Shown: one piece after another, positions 9,827 to 18,707 of the stretch | How positions within the stretch are numbered: the first letter of the stretch is position 1 | Layout of the letters: the number at the start of each line of letters is the position of its first letter | Origin: Pseudomonas folii | GTDB lineage: Bacteria; Pseudomonadota; Gammaproteobacteria; Pseudomonadales; Pseudomonadaceae | Assembly (NCBI RefSeq): GCF_014357575.1 | Contig: NZ_JACONW010000044.1 | Span: 1-40,549, forward strand | Direction of reading: 5' to 3' | DNA length: 40,549 bases | Position numbers and translations under genes: made by a program | The notes under the pieces: generated by a model | Database searches by the model: none | Told to the model about the DNA's origin: nothing | The model's input: the letters and a program-made list of their open reading frames with translations, nothing else

Positions 9827-10530
9827 ACACGGGCGTCCGAGGCTTTGGTCTGATTGAGATCATGGTTGCAATGGTCTTGGGCCTGATCGTGAGCATGGGG
9901 ATCGTTCAGATATTCATTGCCTCCAAGGGCACGTATCAGTCACAGGACGCTGCGGCACGCATGCAGGAAGATGCGCGTTTTGCTCTCAGCAAGTTAGTGC
10001 AGGAAATCCGTATGACCGGAATGTATGGCTGTCTGGGTTTTGATACGCCTGCCGTCGCCCCAGCAATTGCAAAACCGACCGACCTTGATAATCCAATTAT
10101 TTGGGATAACGCCACCAACACGCTAACTCTGATCAGTGCGGACGTGGGCGTATCGGGCGGCGCGCCGACCTGGACTATTATTTCGAATTGCAGAACATTC
10201 GCCCGGCTCTATAGCGGCCAACGGGCAGCTGGGGTTGGAGAAATCAGATTCCCTATTCGTAAAATCACTTACATCCTGAGTGGAAGCGACCTGAAAGTGA
10301 AGGTCGGCAATGGTGGCGATTCAGCGCAACCGCTGCTAAGCAATGTAAGTAGATTCACCGTCGACTTTGGTATAGCCGGAGCGCCGATGTCCTACACCGG
10401 GGTTATCAATACACCCGCCTTGGCATCCAATATTCGCAGCGTGCGCTTGACGCTGACGTTATCTGATCCTACAGGCAAAGTTCGCAACCAAACCTACAAC
10501 GTCGTTGCCGCTTTGCGTAACCGGTTCTGA
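9823..10530 (+). CDS. pilW: Minor type IV pilin PilW
   Basis: The 235-residue product has the leader MNTGVRG then FGLIEIMVAMVLGLIVSMGIVQIF, with Glu+5, and a GspJ-like globular domain. PilW is the larger minor pilin of the tip complex and is required with PilX and PilV for surface presentation of PilY1. The start overlaps the pilV stop by 4 bases and the stop overlaps a possible pilX start (TGATG), so expression is probably coupled. Length is slightly shorter than P. aeruginosa PilW. Confidence 0.9.
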   Translation: MNTGVRGFGLIEIMVAMVLGLIVSMGIVQIFIASKGTYQSQDAAARMQEDARFALSKLVQEIRMTGMYGCLGFDTPAVAPAIAKPTDLDNPIIWDNATNTLTLISADVGVSGGAPTWTIISNCRTFARLYSGQRAAGVGEIRFPIRKITYILSGSDLKVKVGNGGDSAQPLLSNVSRFTVDFGIAGAPMSYTGVINTPALASNIRSVRLTLTLSDPTGKVRNQTYNVVAALRNRF

Positions 10531-10541
10531 TGAGAGTTGCC

Positions 10542-11045
10542 ATGAAGAAAAAATCGCGGGTTGTCTCAGCAGGATTTCCCACTCAGCAGAAAGGTATGGT
10601 GCTGCTTGTCAGCCTGGTCTTTTTGCTGTTGTTGACTTTAATCGGCGTATCGTCGATGCAGAACGCTACCCTGCAGGAAAAAATGGCGGGCAGCGTTTCG
10701 GTGCGTAATAAGTCCTTTCAGACCGCAGAAGCAATACTTCGAGTCGGCGAATCTGCCATTTTGACCCCGACGTTTAGCTTGGTGGCTTGCACGAGTGACA
10801 CGACTTGCGCACCTCCAACTGATTCAACCACTGTCACACAAGTGGGCAATAGCTCTGCTGGGGTCCCTTGGGTCGCGGAAGCGGGTGGCTTCTATGTTAT
10901 CCAGAACATTGGCACCACGTTTTCGCCAATGAATCAGCCACAAAATTGTGTAGTTGGGCGCTCAGTTACACTTTATCGCGTGACGGCGAGCGTTCTTCAA
11001 GGCGTATCTAGAACGGTATTGGAGAGCATTTATGCTATTTGCTAA
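10542..11045 (+). CDS. pilX: Minor type IV pilin PilX
   Basis: The 167-residue product has a basic leader MKKKSRVVSAGFPTQQKG followed by MVLLVSLVFLLLLTLIGVSSM and the conserved NATLQEKMAGS...RNKSFQTAEA block of PilX proteins. Position +5 of the mature protein is Val, not Glu, as in GspK-type pseudopilins that cap the filament. An alternative start at 10530 overlaps the pilW stop; 10542 is preferred because of GAGAG upstream. It overlaps the first codons of pilY1 by 14 bases. Confidence 0.87.
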   Translation: MKKKSRVVSAGFPTQQKGMVLLVSLVFLLLLTLIGVSSMQNATLQEKMAGSVSVRNKSFQTAEAILRVGESAILTPTFSLVACTSDTTCAPPTDSTTVTQVGNSSAGVPWVAEAGGFYVIQNIGTTFSPMNQPQNCVVGRSVTLYRVTASVLQGVSRTVLESIYAIC

Positions 11046-14000
11046 GTTGCCGAGCCGTCTGCTGAAGTCTGTTTACGGTGCATTACTAGCGTTGTATCTG
11101 ACCGCCCCCGCTTATGCGTTTACTCCCGCGCAGGTTCCACTGCTGAGTTCTTCCGCAGTGGCGCCGAACGTGATGCTGTTGGTTGATAACTCAGGAAGTA
11201 TGTACAACATTATCTGGTCGTCGGCCTTTGATCCCCGGGTGAATCGTACGGACGTCAGTTATTTTTCAACTCAGTGCGTGGATGCCCTTGGGGTTATCGT
11301 TATATGTCCCTTCGAGACCACCATTTCCGGAGATGAGACGTTAACTCTGGGAGATATCAACAGTCGCGGCGTCATCCTCGGGATTTCGCTGAATTGCATA
11401 CTAGGAGGAGTGCCAATTCGCCGCAGTGGCACTACCTATTGTCTGGATTTGCCGGATCCAGCAGGTAACGGGCGCACTCGTTACACAGCCAACTATTTGT
11501 CCTGGTTGATAGATTCCGTGCAGCCTACCAGGGTATCGGTCCTCGGCATTATTGGTCTGGTGACTGTGTATTACAAGGATTACACCAACGGCAGCATCCC
11601 CAACGACTACCGGATGAATGTGGCCAAAACCGTCGCAACCAATCTGGTGACCAATAACACATCGTTGCGGATCGGACTGGCGCAGTTCAATGAGCCCATC
11701 ACGGGCGGCGACCTCGGCCCTGGAGGTCGCATTTCCAGGGTGATCACTGACCTCTCACCGGTAACAGCAACAGTTTATCAGCCGAATGGTGTTAGTCAGG
11801 CGCAAGCCAATACCAATATCACTAATCTGAAGAATGCTATTGCAGCGCTGACGCCGACCGCCAATACGCCACTGGCTGAAACCTACTATGAGATAACCCG
11901 CTATTTTCGCGGGATGACTTCGTATTACCCCAGCGCACAGACGACCTACACCAGCCCTGTTCAGTACCGGTGCCAGAAGAATTACGGAGTGGTTATTACC
12001 GATGGTTTGCCCACGTATGACCGTACATTTCCTGCGAATGATCCGGATGACGTTGCCGATAGCTCCCGATCTTTGCCCAATTGGGATTTGGTCGCCAACG
12101 ACGGCCTTAGACCAGTAACCAGTCCTGGTACTGGGGGGGATGCGGAAGGGGATACGTTATATCTCGACGATCTCGCGAGGTTTGCTTACGACATTGATAT
12201 GCGTAAAGCAGCAGATGGGTCCGATTTGGCAGGGAAAAGTTGGGACAACACTGGCTTTAACAAACAGAACTTGAGTACCTACACCATCGGCTTTACAACG
12301 TCATCGGATCAGATGCTGATTGATGCCGCCGATGACAGTCATGGTCGCGGCAAGTATTTCCAGACGGGTGACAGTGCGGGTTTGACTGCTGCATTGAATC
12401 TGGCTTTGAGCGACATCTATGCCAAGGCTGGATCAGGCGGCGGCGGTGCGACCAACTCGTCTACGCTGAGCAACGGTACGCGCTTTTATCAGACGCTGTA
12501 CGACCCCAAAGATTGGCACGGCACGATTAAAGCGTTCAACCTTAACGCGACAACGGGTGCCTTGAGCACTACGGTGTGGAGCACGGATAGCCTCATTACC
12601 AGCTCATCTCCCGGCCCGTTTTTTGAATCCTGGAACACGGTGTCAGGAAGCAGAATTGCCCTCGACTACAACAATCTGACCGGTGCGCAAAAAACGGCAT
12701 TCGACACCACCTTGCCTACCGGGGTCACTGGCGCGCAACTGGTGAACTGGAGCAAAGGTACCGCCAATGCAAGATTAAGGGCCCGGACGATTTTACTCGG
12801 CGACGTCATTAATTCGCCTTTGACCACCGCATTGCCGACCGACAAAACATCAGCAGATTTGGCGGGTAATACGAGCTACTCGGCGTACCTGACAACCAAA
12901 GCGTCAAATATGAATTACAATCTGCTGGTCAATGCAAACGACGGGTTCTTCAACGTCATCAACCCTGACACCGGCGTGCGTCGTTATGCGTATATGCCTT
13001 CTACCTCATTGGCTTCGCTAGCGACAATCGCCTCTGCAACGTACGGCTCTGGCTCCCACAAGTTCACTGTAGACGGTCAGATTTCAGTCTTTGACACGCA
13101 GGCAGGAACCTCGTGGCGTACCGTAGCGTTTGGTGGAACTGGCGCGGGCGGCAAGGCGTTTTTCGCGATCAAACTGTTTGAAGGCAGTGATAACTCAATC
13201 CAGGCACTCTGGGAGGTGAAGGCACCCGACACATCCTCACCAGCGAACCCTTTCAACAATCTCGGCTATGCCTATTCCAAGCCTGACGTAGCGCGTATGG
13301 CCGATGGCACAAGCATTGTGGTGTTAGGCAATGGATATGGCAGCTTTACCGGGGACGCTTCGTTGTTCGTCCTCAACGCCAATACCGGAGCCCTGATCAG
13401 AGAAATCCCTATACCAGCGTCGGCCAAATTGGCAGATAACGGTCTGTCCTCGGTCAAGCTTCGCGTCAATGCGCAAAATGTTGTACAGGCGGCTTACGCC
13501 GGGGATTTAAAAGGACGCCTGTGGAAATTCGACATGAGCAGCACATCTGCTAACGGTTGGGGCGTGGCGTTCAATAATAAGCCACTGTTCACTGCCATCG
13601 CACCTGACAGCACGCCGCAACCCATCATCGTGCAGCCACTGCTGTTGGATCATCCTACCAACGGCAAAATGGTTTATTTCGGTACTGGCAAGTTCAGTGA
13701 AACCTCTGACAAAACGACTAATAGCCAGCAAGCTTTTTACGCTGTCTGGGACGCCGATGGCGCTACCGGTGGATACGTGCAGGGTAATCTGCAGCCGCAA
13801 ACGATTACTGGCACCATCACAGGAAATGGTGCGACCTACTACACCACGTCCAACAACGATGTGGACTGGACACTCAAAAAAGGCTGGTACATGACCTTGT
13901 CCACAACGGAGCCTTACATCGGGGAGCGGATCATTTACTCCGCACAAACCAGCCGTGGGCGGATCATCTTCACTACGGCAGCGGTGAACTCCAGTGACCC

Positions 14001-14292
14001 GTGTGAAAGTACCGGCACTGGGCGTCTGTTTGAGCTGGATGCTGCCAAGGGCGGCATGCTCAATTATCAGGTTCTTGATACTAATGGTGATGGAAATATT
14101 GATGCGAATGATATTCGTGTTAGCGGCATCCGTAACGGTACGGGCATCCCGAATCTGGTGGCAGTTGTGTCGAGTCCTACTGGCAAAGATGACACCAAGT
14201 ATCTGGTTGACTCGAGTAGTAACCAAGGTATCAATTTGCAAGAGAAAGGCGGCTCTGTGAACCAACGCATCATGTGGCGGCAAATACAGTAA
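11032..14292 (+). CDS. pilY1: Type IV pilus tip adhesin / assembly protein PilY1
   Basis: The 1086-residue exported protein has an N-terminal signal peptide (hydrophobic to about residue 29, ending PAYA-F). It has a von Willebrand A-like domain with the MIDAS motif DNSGS starting at D52, a Gly-rich linker (GSGGGG) near residue 466, and a C-terminal beta-propeller PilC-type domain. That domain carries an EF-hand-like calcium loop DTNGDGNIDANDI at residues 1016–1028. In P. aeruginosa PilY1 sits at the pilus tip, controls extension/retraction and takes part in surface sensing and c-di-GMP signalling. It overlaps pilX and precedes pilE by 12 bases. It is somewhat shorter than P. aeruginosa PilY1, mainly by inference in loop regions. 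Confidence 0.93.
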   Translation: MLFAKLPSRLLKSVYGALLALYLTAPAYAFTPAQVPLLSSSAVAPNVMLLVDNSGSMYNIIWSSAFDPRVNRTDVSYFSTQCVDALGVIVICPFETTISGDETLTLGDINSRGVILGISLNCILGGVPIRRSGTTYCLDLPDPAGNGRTRYTANYLSWLIDSVQPTRVSVLGIIGLVTVYYKDYTNGSIPNDYRMNVAKTVATNLVTNNTSLRIGLAQFNEPITGGDLGPGGRISRVITDLSPVTATVYQPNGVSQAQANTNITNLKNAIAALTPTANTPLAETYYEITRYFRGMTSYYPSAQTTYTSPVQYRCQKNYGVVITDGLPTYDRTFPANDPDDVADSSRSLPNWDLVANDGLRPVTSPGTGGDAEGDTLYLDDLARFAYDIDMRKAADGSDLAGKSWDNTGFNKQNLSTYTIGFTTSSDQMLIDAADDSHGRGKYFQTGDSAGLTAALNLALSDIYAKAGSGGGGATNSSTLSNGTRFYQTLYDPKDWHGTIKAFNLNATTGALSTTVWSTDSLITSSSPGPFFESWNTVSGSRIALDYNNLTGAQKTAFDTTLPTGVTGAQLVNWSKGTANARLRARTILLGDVINSPLTTALPTDKTSADLAGNTSYSAYLTTKASNMNYNLLVNANDGFFNVINPDTGVRRYAYMPSTSLASLATIASATYGSGSHKFTVDGQISVFDTQAGTSWRTVAFGGTGAGGKAFFAIKLFEGSDNSIQALWEVKAPDTSSPANPFNNLGYAYSKPDVARMADGTSIVVLGNGYGSFTGDASLFVLNANTGALIREIPIPASAKLADNGLSSVKLRVNAQNVVQAAYAGDLKGRLWKFDMSSTSANGWGVAFNNKPLFTAIAPDSTPQPIIVQPLLLDHPTNGKMVYFGTGKFSETSDKTTNSQQAFYAVWDADGATGGYVQGNLQPQTITGTITGNGATYYTTSNNDVDWTLKKGWYMTLSTTEPYIGERIIYSAQTSRGRIIFTTAAVNSSDPCESTGTGRLFELDAAKGGMLNYQVLDTNGDGNIDANDIRVSGIRNGTGIPNLVAVVSSPTGKDDTKYLVDSSSNQGINLQEKGGSVNQRIMWRQIQ

Positions 14293-14304
14293 GGAATACG
14301 GTGT

Positions 14305-14727
14305 ATGCGAAGCAGATCAACAGGTTTTACTTTGATCGAACTCATGATTGTCGTAGCGATTGTGGGTATTCTGGCGGCCATTGCGTATCCCAGTTACACG
14401 GAATACGTGAGGCGTACCCACAGGGCGGAAATTGCGAGTTTGTTGAATGAGCAGGTCCAAGCGCTGGAGCGCTTCTATTCCCGCAATGGTCAGTACTCTA
14501 ACGTAGCGGCGGCAGGAGGGAATGCGGCCGTGAACCTGGTGCTTTCACAGGGTAACGCTTATTACACAATTGATCCGAAGCGGGATCCCCAGGCTTTTAC
14601 CCTGACCGCGACCCCAATCGCCGGCTCGATGATGAACGGTGACAAATGCGGTAATTTCATCATTACCAATACCGGCGCTATCAGTAACTCAACGGGTCTT
14701 GCGAGCAAGGATTGCTGGGGCCGCTGA
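14305..14727 (+). CDS. pilE: Minor type IV pilin PilE
   Basis: The 140-residue product has the leader MRSRSTG then [30 protein letters not shown], the strongest pilin signature in the window, with Glu+5. The globular part has two C-terminal Cys (KCGNF...KDCWGR) that can form the D-loop disulfide. PilE is incorporated in the pilus and links the minor-pilin complex to the major pilin. AAGGA lies 8 bases before the ATG. The gene follows pilY1 directly; pilY2, which lies between them in P. aeruginosa, is missing. Confidence 0.92.
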   Translation: MRSRSTGFTLIELMIVVAIVGILAAIAYPSYTEYVRRTHRAEIASLLNEQVQALERFYSRNGQYSNVAAAGGNAAVNLVLSQGNAYYTIDPKRDPQAFTLTATPIAGSMMNGDKCGNFIITNTGAISNSTGLASKDCWGR

Positions 14728-14754
14728 TCCCCCAATTCTTTGAACGAGTACAAG

Positions 14755-15864
14755 ATGTCCAGGCAGCAGGTTGTGATTGTTGGCGGTGGTGTGATCGGTT
14801 TGTTGACCGCGTTCAACCTCGCATCCGAAGTTGATCAGGTCATCCTTCTGGACCGTGCCGGAGTAGGGCAAGAAGCATCATGGGCGGGCGGCGGCATTGT
14901 TTCCCCGCTCTATCCCTGGCGCTACGTCACCGCAGTGACGGCGCTGGCGCACTGGTCGCAGGATTTCTATCCGCAGCTGGCCGAGCGCCTGTTTGCACAG
15001 ACCGGGATCGATCCCGAAGTGCACACCACCGGTTTGTACTGGCTGGATCTGGACGACGAGCAGCAGGCGCTGGGATGGGCTGCCCGAGAGGCGCGACCGC
15101 TCAGCGCTGTGGATATATCGGCGGTTCACGACGCTGTGCCCGTACTGGGCGAGGGTTATGAGCGTGCGATCTACATGACCAACGTCGCCAACGTGCGCAA
15201 TCCCAGGCTGGTCAAATCCCTGAAAGCGGCGCTATTGGCGTTACCCAACGTCACCCTTCACGAGCACTGTGCCGTGACGGGATTTGTCCGTAACGGTGAG
15301 CGGGTGGTGGGCGTGAGCACGTCGTCCGGAGATATTTTGGGCGATCAGGTGGTTCTCACTGCAGGTGCCTGGAGCGGTGAGTTGCTCAAGACCCTTGGCC
15401 TTGAACTGCCGGTCGAGCCGGTCAAAGGCCAAATGATTCTGTACAAGTGCGCTGCGGATTTTCTACCGAGTATGGTGCTGGCCAAGGGGCGATATGCGAT
15501 CCCTCGGCGTGACGGGCATATTCTGGTGGGCAGTACCCTGGAGCACGAGGGATTCGACAAGACCCCAACCGATGTGGCGCTGGAAAGCCTCAAGGCTTCT
15601 GCGGTGGAGCTGCTTCCCGCGTTGGCGGATGCTCAAGTGGTGGGGCACTGGGCTGGCCTGCGTCCGGGCTCGCCTGAAGGTATTCCCTATATTGGTCCAG
15701 TGCAGGGCTTTGAAGGCCTATGGCTCAACTGTGGCCATTACCGTAACGGCCTGGTGTTGGCGCCTGCGTCCTGTCAATTGCTGGCGGATCTGCTGGTTGG
15801 GCGTGAGCCGCTGATTGATGCGGCACCCTATGCGCTGAGCGGTAGGGTTGCGGGGCTGCTGTAG
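14755..15864 (+). CDS. thiO: Glycine oxidase ThiO (FAD-dependent)
   Basis: FAD-dependent oxidase of the DAO family. ThiO oxidises glycine to the imine used to build the thiazole of thiamine. The 369-residue protein has the dinucleotide-binding motif VVIVGGGVIGLLTAFNLA at residues about 5–22, the GQEASWAGGGIVSPLYPW FAD contact, and the C-terminal HWAGLRPGSPEGIPYIG and GHYRNGLVLAP motifs. The ATG at 14755 is preferred over an in-frame TTG at 14740; GAACGAG lies 6 bases upstream. The stop codon lies inside a REP palindrome. In P. aeruginosa thiO also neighbours the minor pilin cluster. Confidence 0.93.
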   Translation: MSRQQVVIVGGGVIGLLTAFNLASEVDQVILLDRAGVGQEASWAGGGIVSPLYPWRYVTAVTALAHWSQDFYPQLAERLFAQTGIDPEVHTTGLYWLDLDDEQQALGWAAREARPLSAVDISAVHDAVPVLGEGYERAIYMTNVANVRNPRLVKSLKAALLALPNVTLHEHCAVTGFVRNGERVVGVSTSSGDILGDQVVLTAGAWSGELLKTLGLELPVEPVKGQMILYKCAADFLPSMVLAKGRYAIPRRDGHILVGSTLEHEGFDKTPTDVALESLKASAVELLPALADAQVVGHWAGLRPGSPEGIPYIGPVQGFEGLWLNCGHYRNGLVLAPASCQLLADLLVGREPLIDAAPYALSGRVAGLL

Positions 15865-15927
15865 GAGTGAGCTTGGTCGCGAGGCGGCGTGTCAGGCACA
15901 ACGCCTCGCTAAAACGCTCACTCCTGC
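15861..15927. repeat. REP palindrome overlapping the thiO stop
   Basis: Arms GTAGGAGTGAGC (15861–15872) and GCTCACTCCTGC (15916–15927), with a perfect inner stem GCGAGGCG/CGCCTCGC (15879–15886 / 15902–15909). It lies between the convergent thiO and the PP0621-family gene, and its first bases contain the thiO stop codon. Confidence 0.8.
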
Positions 15928-15942
15928 ATCAGAGGGCGCAAC

Positions 15943-16182
15943 TCAGCGATCACGAGTCGCCGGGCCTTCCAGACGATGTGCCTCGCTGCAATACCATTGC
16001 TGCCCCTGATTGAGGGCACGGTCCTGAGGCAAATGCACACCGCATTGAGCGCAGCGGACCATGGGTGCTGCCACGCCTTCGGGAGGCGGAGCTTTGCGAC
16101 GTGGGGTCGGCGGGTTGAGCAGACGCTTGACGAACCACACAACCGCCGCGATCAGCGCGACCCACATAAGTAAGCGAATCAT
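15943..16182 (-). CDS. PP0621-family small membrane-anchored zinc-ribbon protein
   Basis: The 79-residue protein has an N-terminal membrane helix (MIRLLMWVALIAAVVWFVKRLL), a Pro-rich linker, and a Cys cluster C44-x2-C47 ... C65-x3-H69 (RCAQCGVHLPQD, WYCSEAH) that looks like a small zinc ribbon. GGAAATC precedes the ATG. This conserved protein of unknown function is found next to bamD in P. putida-type genomes. Here it occupies the place taken by pilS–pilR in P. aeruginosa. Function is not known; a pilus link is only positional. Confidence 0.85.
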   Translation of the reverse strand: MIRLLMWVALIAAVVWFVKRLLNPPTPRRKAPPPEGVAAPMVRCAQCGVHLPQDRALNQGQQWYCSEAHRLEGPATRDR

Positions 16183-16325
16183 GATTTCCAGCTTAGTGAT
16201 TGGAGATTTTGCAGTGTAGCGAAGCAGAGGCTATTGGAATAGGTTCAGCCTGTAGGACGGGCTTTAGACGGGATGGCTATGTTCCTGGCGCAGGGGATGA
16301 AGCGGATGTAACGGTGCTCTCCCTC

Positions 16326-16421
16326 GACGTGGGACCGGCTTTAGCCGGGAAGAGGTCGGTAGAGCCAAGAAAAACTGACCGTCAGAAAGACCGCCTTCCC
16401 GGCTAAAGCCGGTCCCACGTC
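16326..16421. repeat. Inverted pair of CCGGCTTTAGCCGG REPs (27-bp perfect arms)
   Basis: Arms 16326–16352 and 16395–16421 are perfect reverse complements over 27 bases (GACGTGGGACCGGC... and ...GCCGGTCCCACGTC). Each arm is itself a hairpin, CCGGCT-TT-AGCCGG. This is a BIME-like pair of a REP family different from the GTAGGAGC elements. Confidence 0.88.
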
Positions 16422-16450
16422 CTGAACTGTGGTTGTTGCGCGGTATTGGT

Positions 16451-16526
16451 GAGTCAGGCAGTACGCTATCGCGGCCTCGCGGTGCTCTCGCGCTTCTGCA
16501 GGTATGTTTTACCGCCTGCAGAAGCG
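16451..16526. repeat. Half REP remnant plus 12-bp perfect hairpin
   Basis: Bases 16454–16490 resemble only the right half of the GTAGGAGC family (TATCGCGGCCTCGCGGTGCTC). The following 16491–16502 / 16515–16526 form a perfect inverted repeat, CGCTTCTGCAGG / CCTGCAGAAGCG. With the preceding element this fills most of the 400-base gap between the PP0621-family gene and bamD; nothing else is seen there. Confidence 0.65.
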
Positions 16527-16539
16527 GGTAATCCGAGGC

Positions 16540-16569
16540 AAAAAAAAGAGGCCCGCAGGCCTCTTTTTT
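16540..16569 (-). terminator. Terminator of bamD
   Basis: Stem GAGGCC/GGCCTC (16548–16553 / 16558–16563), loop CGCA, flanked by eight A (16540–16547) and six T (16564–16569). It lies 13 bases beyond the bamD stop and reads as a strong terminator on the minus strand; it is symmetric enough to work both ways. Confidence 0.9.
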
Positions 16570-16582
16570 GTACACGCTGGTA

Positions 16583-17596
16583 TCAGTCGAACACACCAAA
16601 CGTCATGTAGCTGAACCACGAGCGGTCTTTTTCGCCTTTCGCTTCGCGTTCCTGCTCGTCGAGCTCTTCCTGGTTTTCCGGAAGCAGCTCACGCGGGATG
16701 GCTTGCTTGGCGTCTTCGTACTGCTTGATCACGTCCTGGTTGGCGCGGGTTTCACCCGGCGGCAGCGGCGGATTGCTTTCGATCAGGCCCAAGGTTGCCT
16801 TGGACAGCCATGAGCGGTTGTCCGCTTCGGCTTCACGCGGTACGAACTGACCGTCAACCAGTTGTGGATGGTTCGGGTAGTTGGCCTTGAGCACTTCCAG
16901 GCTGGTAGCCGCCAGATCGTCCAGGTGCAGACGCTGATAGGACTCTACCATCACGGCCAGGCCGTCACCCACGGATGGGGTTTCCTGGAAGTTTTCGATC
17001 ACGTAACGCCCGCGGTTGGCGGCAGCGACATAGGCCTGACGAGTCAGGTAGTAGTCGGCAACGTGAATTTCGTAAGAGGCCAGCAGGTTGCGCAGATAAA
17101 TCATGCGCTGCTTGGCATCCGGCGAATAGCGGCTGTTCGGGTAGCGGCTGGTCAGTTGCGCGAACTCGTTGAATGAGTCACGAGCGGCACCCGGGTCACG
17201 TTTGGTCTGGTCCAGCGGCAGGAAGCGCGCCAGCAGGCCAACGTCCTGGTCGAACGAGGTCAGGCCCTTCATGTAGTAGGCGTAGTCAACGTTCGGGTGC
17301 TGCGGGTGCAGACGGATGAAGCGTTCGGCAGCAGACTTCGCAGCTTCCGGCTCACCGTTCTTGTAGTTCGCATAAATCAGTTCGAGCTGTGCCTGATCAG
17401 CATAGCGACCGAATGGATAACGCGACTCCAGCGCCTTGAGCTTTTCAGTAGCTGTCGAATAGCTGTTGTTACCCAGGTCGGCCTGCGCCTGCTGGTACAG
17501 CTCGACTTCGCTCAGGTTTTCGTCAATCACTTCCTTCGACGAGCAGGCAGCGGTGAGTGCGAGGATGGCTATCAGCAGCAGGTGTTTCACTTGCAT
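16583..17596 (-). CDS. bamD: Outer membrane assembly lipoprotein BamD (ComL)
   Basis: Essential lipoprotein of the BAM complex that inserts beta-barrel proteins into the outer membrane. The 337-residue precursor has a lipoprotein signal [18 protein letters not shown] with lipobox LTAAC (C18) and a TPR-rich body with the family motifs [26 protein letters not shown], and [20 protein letters not shown]. The frame is open upstream to 17719, but the signal peptide fixes the start at 17596. It is longer than E. coli BamD because of an acidic/basic C-terminal tail typical of Pseudomonas. It is divergent from rluD. Confidence 0.96.
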   Translation of the reverse strand: MQVKHLLLIAILALTAACSSKEVIDENLSEVELYQQAQADLGNNSYSTATEKLKALESRYPFGRYADQAQLELIYANYKNGEPEAAKSAAERFIRLHPQHPNVDYAYYMKGLTSFDQDVGLLARFLPLDQTKRDPGAARDSFNEFAQLTSRYPNSRYSPDAKQRMIYLRNLLASYEIHVADYYLTRQAYVAAANRGRYVIENFQETPSVGDGLAVMVESYQRLHLDDLAATSLEVLKANYPNHPQLVDGQFVPREAEADNRSWLSKATLGLIESNPPLPPGETRANQDVIKQYEDAKQAIPRELLPENQEELDEQEREAKGEKDRSWFSYMTFGVFD

Positions 17597-17744
17597 GGCG
17601 GCTTGCGTCCCTATAACGGTCGCTGTCTTGGGCGTGACCGTCCTGTTATGATGAGCACCCCGCGGAACCCCCGGGGCAAAAGACGCCGTATTTAACCACA
17701 AGCGCGCTGCCGAAACCAAAGGCTAGCCGCCACCTAGTCTGGCC

Positions 17745-18707
17745 ATGTCCGAAAATATAGAACTTCGCGCAGAGGTGCCGTCCGATTTGGGCGGTCAACG
17801 CCTCGATCAAGTCGCCGCACAATTATTCGCTGAGCACTCTCGCTCGCGCCTTTCTGCCTGGATCAAGGACGGCCGTTTGACGGTTGACGGAGGCGTCTTG
17901 CGCCCCCGTGACATCGTACACGGTGGTGCTGTTCTGCAATTGATTGCAGAGCAGGAGGCCCAGGGAGAATGGCTCGCTCAGGACATCGAACTCGATATCG
18001 TCTATGAAGACGATCAGATCCTGGTCATTAACAAGCCTGCCGGTCTGGTGGTGCATCCCGCTGCCGGTCACGCCGATGGCACGCTGCTCAATGCTCTGCT
18101 GCACCATGTGCCGGACATTATCAATGTGCCGCGCGCCGGTATCGTGCACCGTCTCGACAAGGACACCACCGGTCTGATGGTGGTCGCCAAGACGATTCAG
18201 GCGCAGACCCAGCTCGTTACCCAACTGCAAAGCCGTACCGTGAGCCGCATCTATGAATGCATCGTGATCGGTGTCGTTACTGCCGGTGGCAAGATCGACG
18301 CGCCTATTGGCCGTCACGGTCAGCAACGCCAGCGCATGGCGGTGATGGAAGGCGGCAAGCAGGCGGTGAGTCACTACCGTGTGCTTGAGCGTTTCCGTTC
18401 CCACACCCATGTGCGGGTCAAGCTGGAAACCGGCCGTACCCACCAGATTCGTGTGCATATGGCGCACATCAACTATCCGTTGGTGGGTGATCAGGCTTAC
18501 GGTGGTCGTTTCCGTATTCCGCCTGCTGCCAGTGCGACCATGGTTGATTCGTTGAAAACCTTCCCGCGTCAGGCGTTGCATGCGCGTTTCCTGGAGCTGG
18601 ATCATCCGACCACCGGTAAGCGCATGAGCTGGGAATCGCCGCTGCCTGACGATTTTGTCTGGTTACTGTCGCTGCTCAAGCAGGATCGCGAGGCGTTCAT
18701 CGGGTGA
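17745..18707 (+). CDS. rluD: 23S rRNA pseudouridine synthase RluD
   Basis: RluD makes pseudouridines 1911, 1915 and 1917 in helix 69 of 23S rRNA. The 320-residue protein has an N-terminal S4 RNA-binding domain (about 17–80), then an RluA-type catalytic domain with INKPAGLVVHP, the catalytic Asp in HRLDKDTTG (D138) and LETGRTHQIRVHMAHINYPLVGD. The stop overlaps the pgeF start, so the pair is co-translated. The rluD–pgeF order next to a divergent bamD is conserved in gammaproteobacteria. Confidence 0.96.
   Translation: MSENIELRAEVPSDLGGQRLDQVAAQLFAEHSRSRLSAWIKDGRLTVDGGVLRPRDIVHGGAVLQLIAEQEAQGEWLAQDIELDIVYEDDQILVINKPAGLVVHPAAGHADGTLLNALLHHVPDIINVPRAGIVHRLDKDTTGLMVVAKTIQAQTQLVTQLQSRTVSRIYECIVIGVVTAGGKIDAPIGRHGQQRQRMAVMEGGKQAVSHYRVLERFRSHTHVRVKLETGRTHQIRVHMAHINYPLVGDQAYGGRFRIPPAASATMVDSLKTFPRQALHARFLELDHPTTGKRMSWESPLPDDFVWLLSLLKQDREAFIG

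Noticed and set aside
17647..17652. TATGAT as the -10 of a rluD promoter
   Set aside because: No acceptable -35 at 15–18 bases upstream, so it was not listed as a feature.
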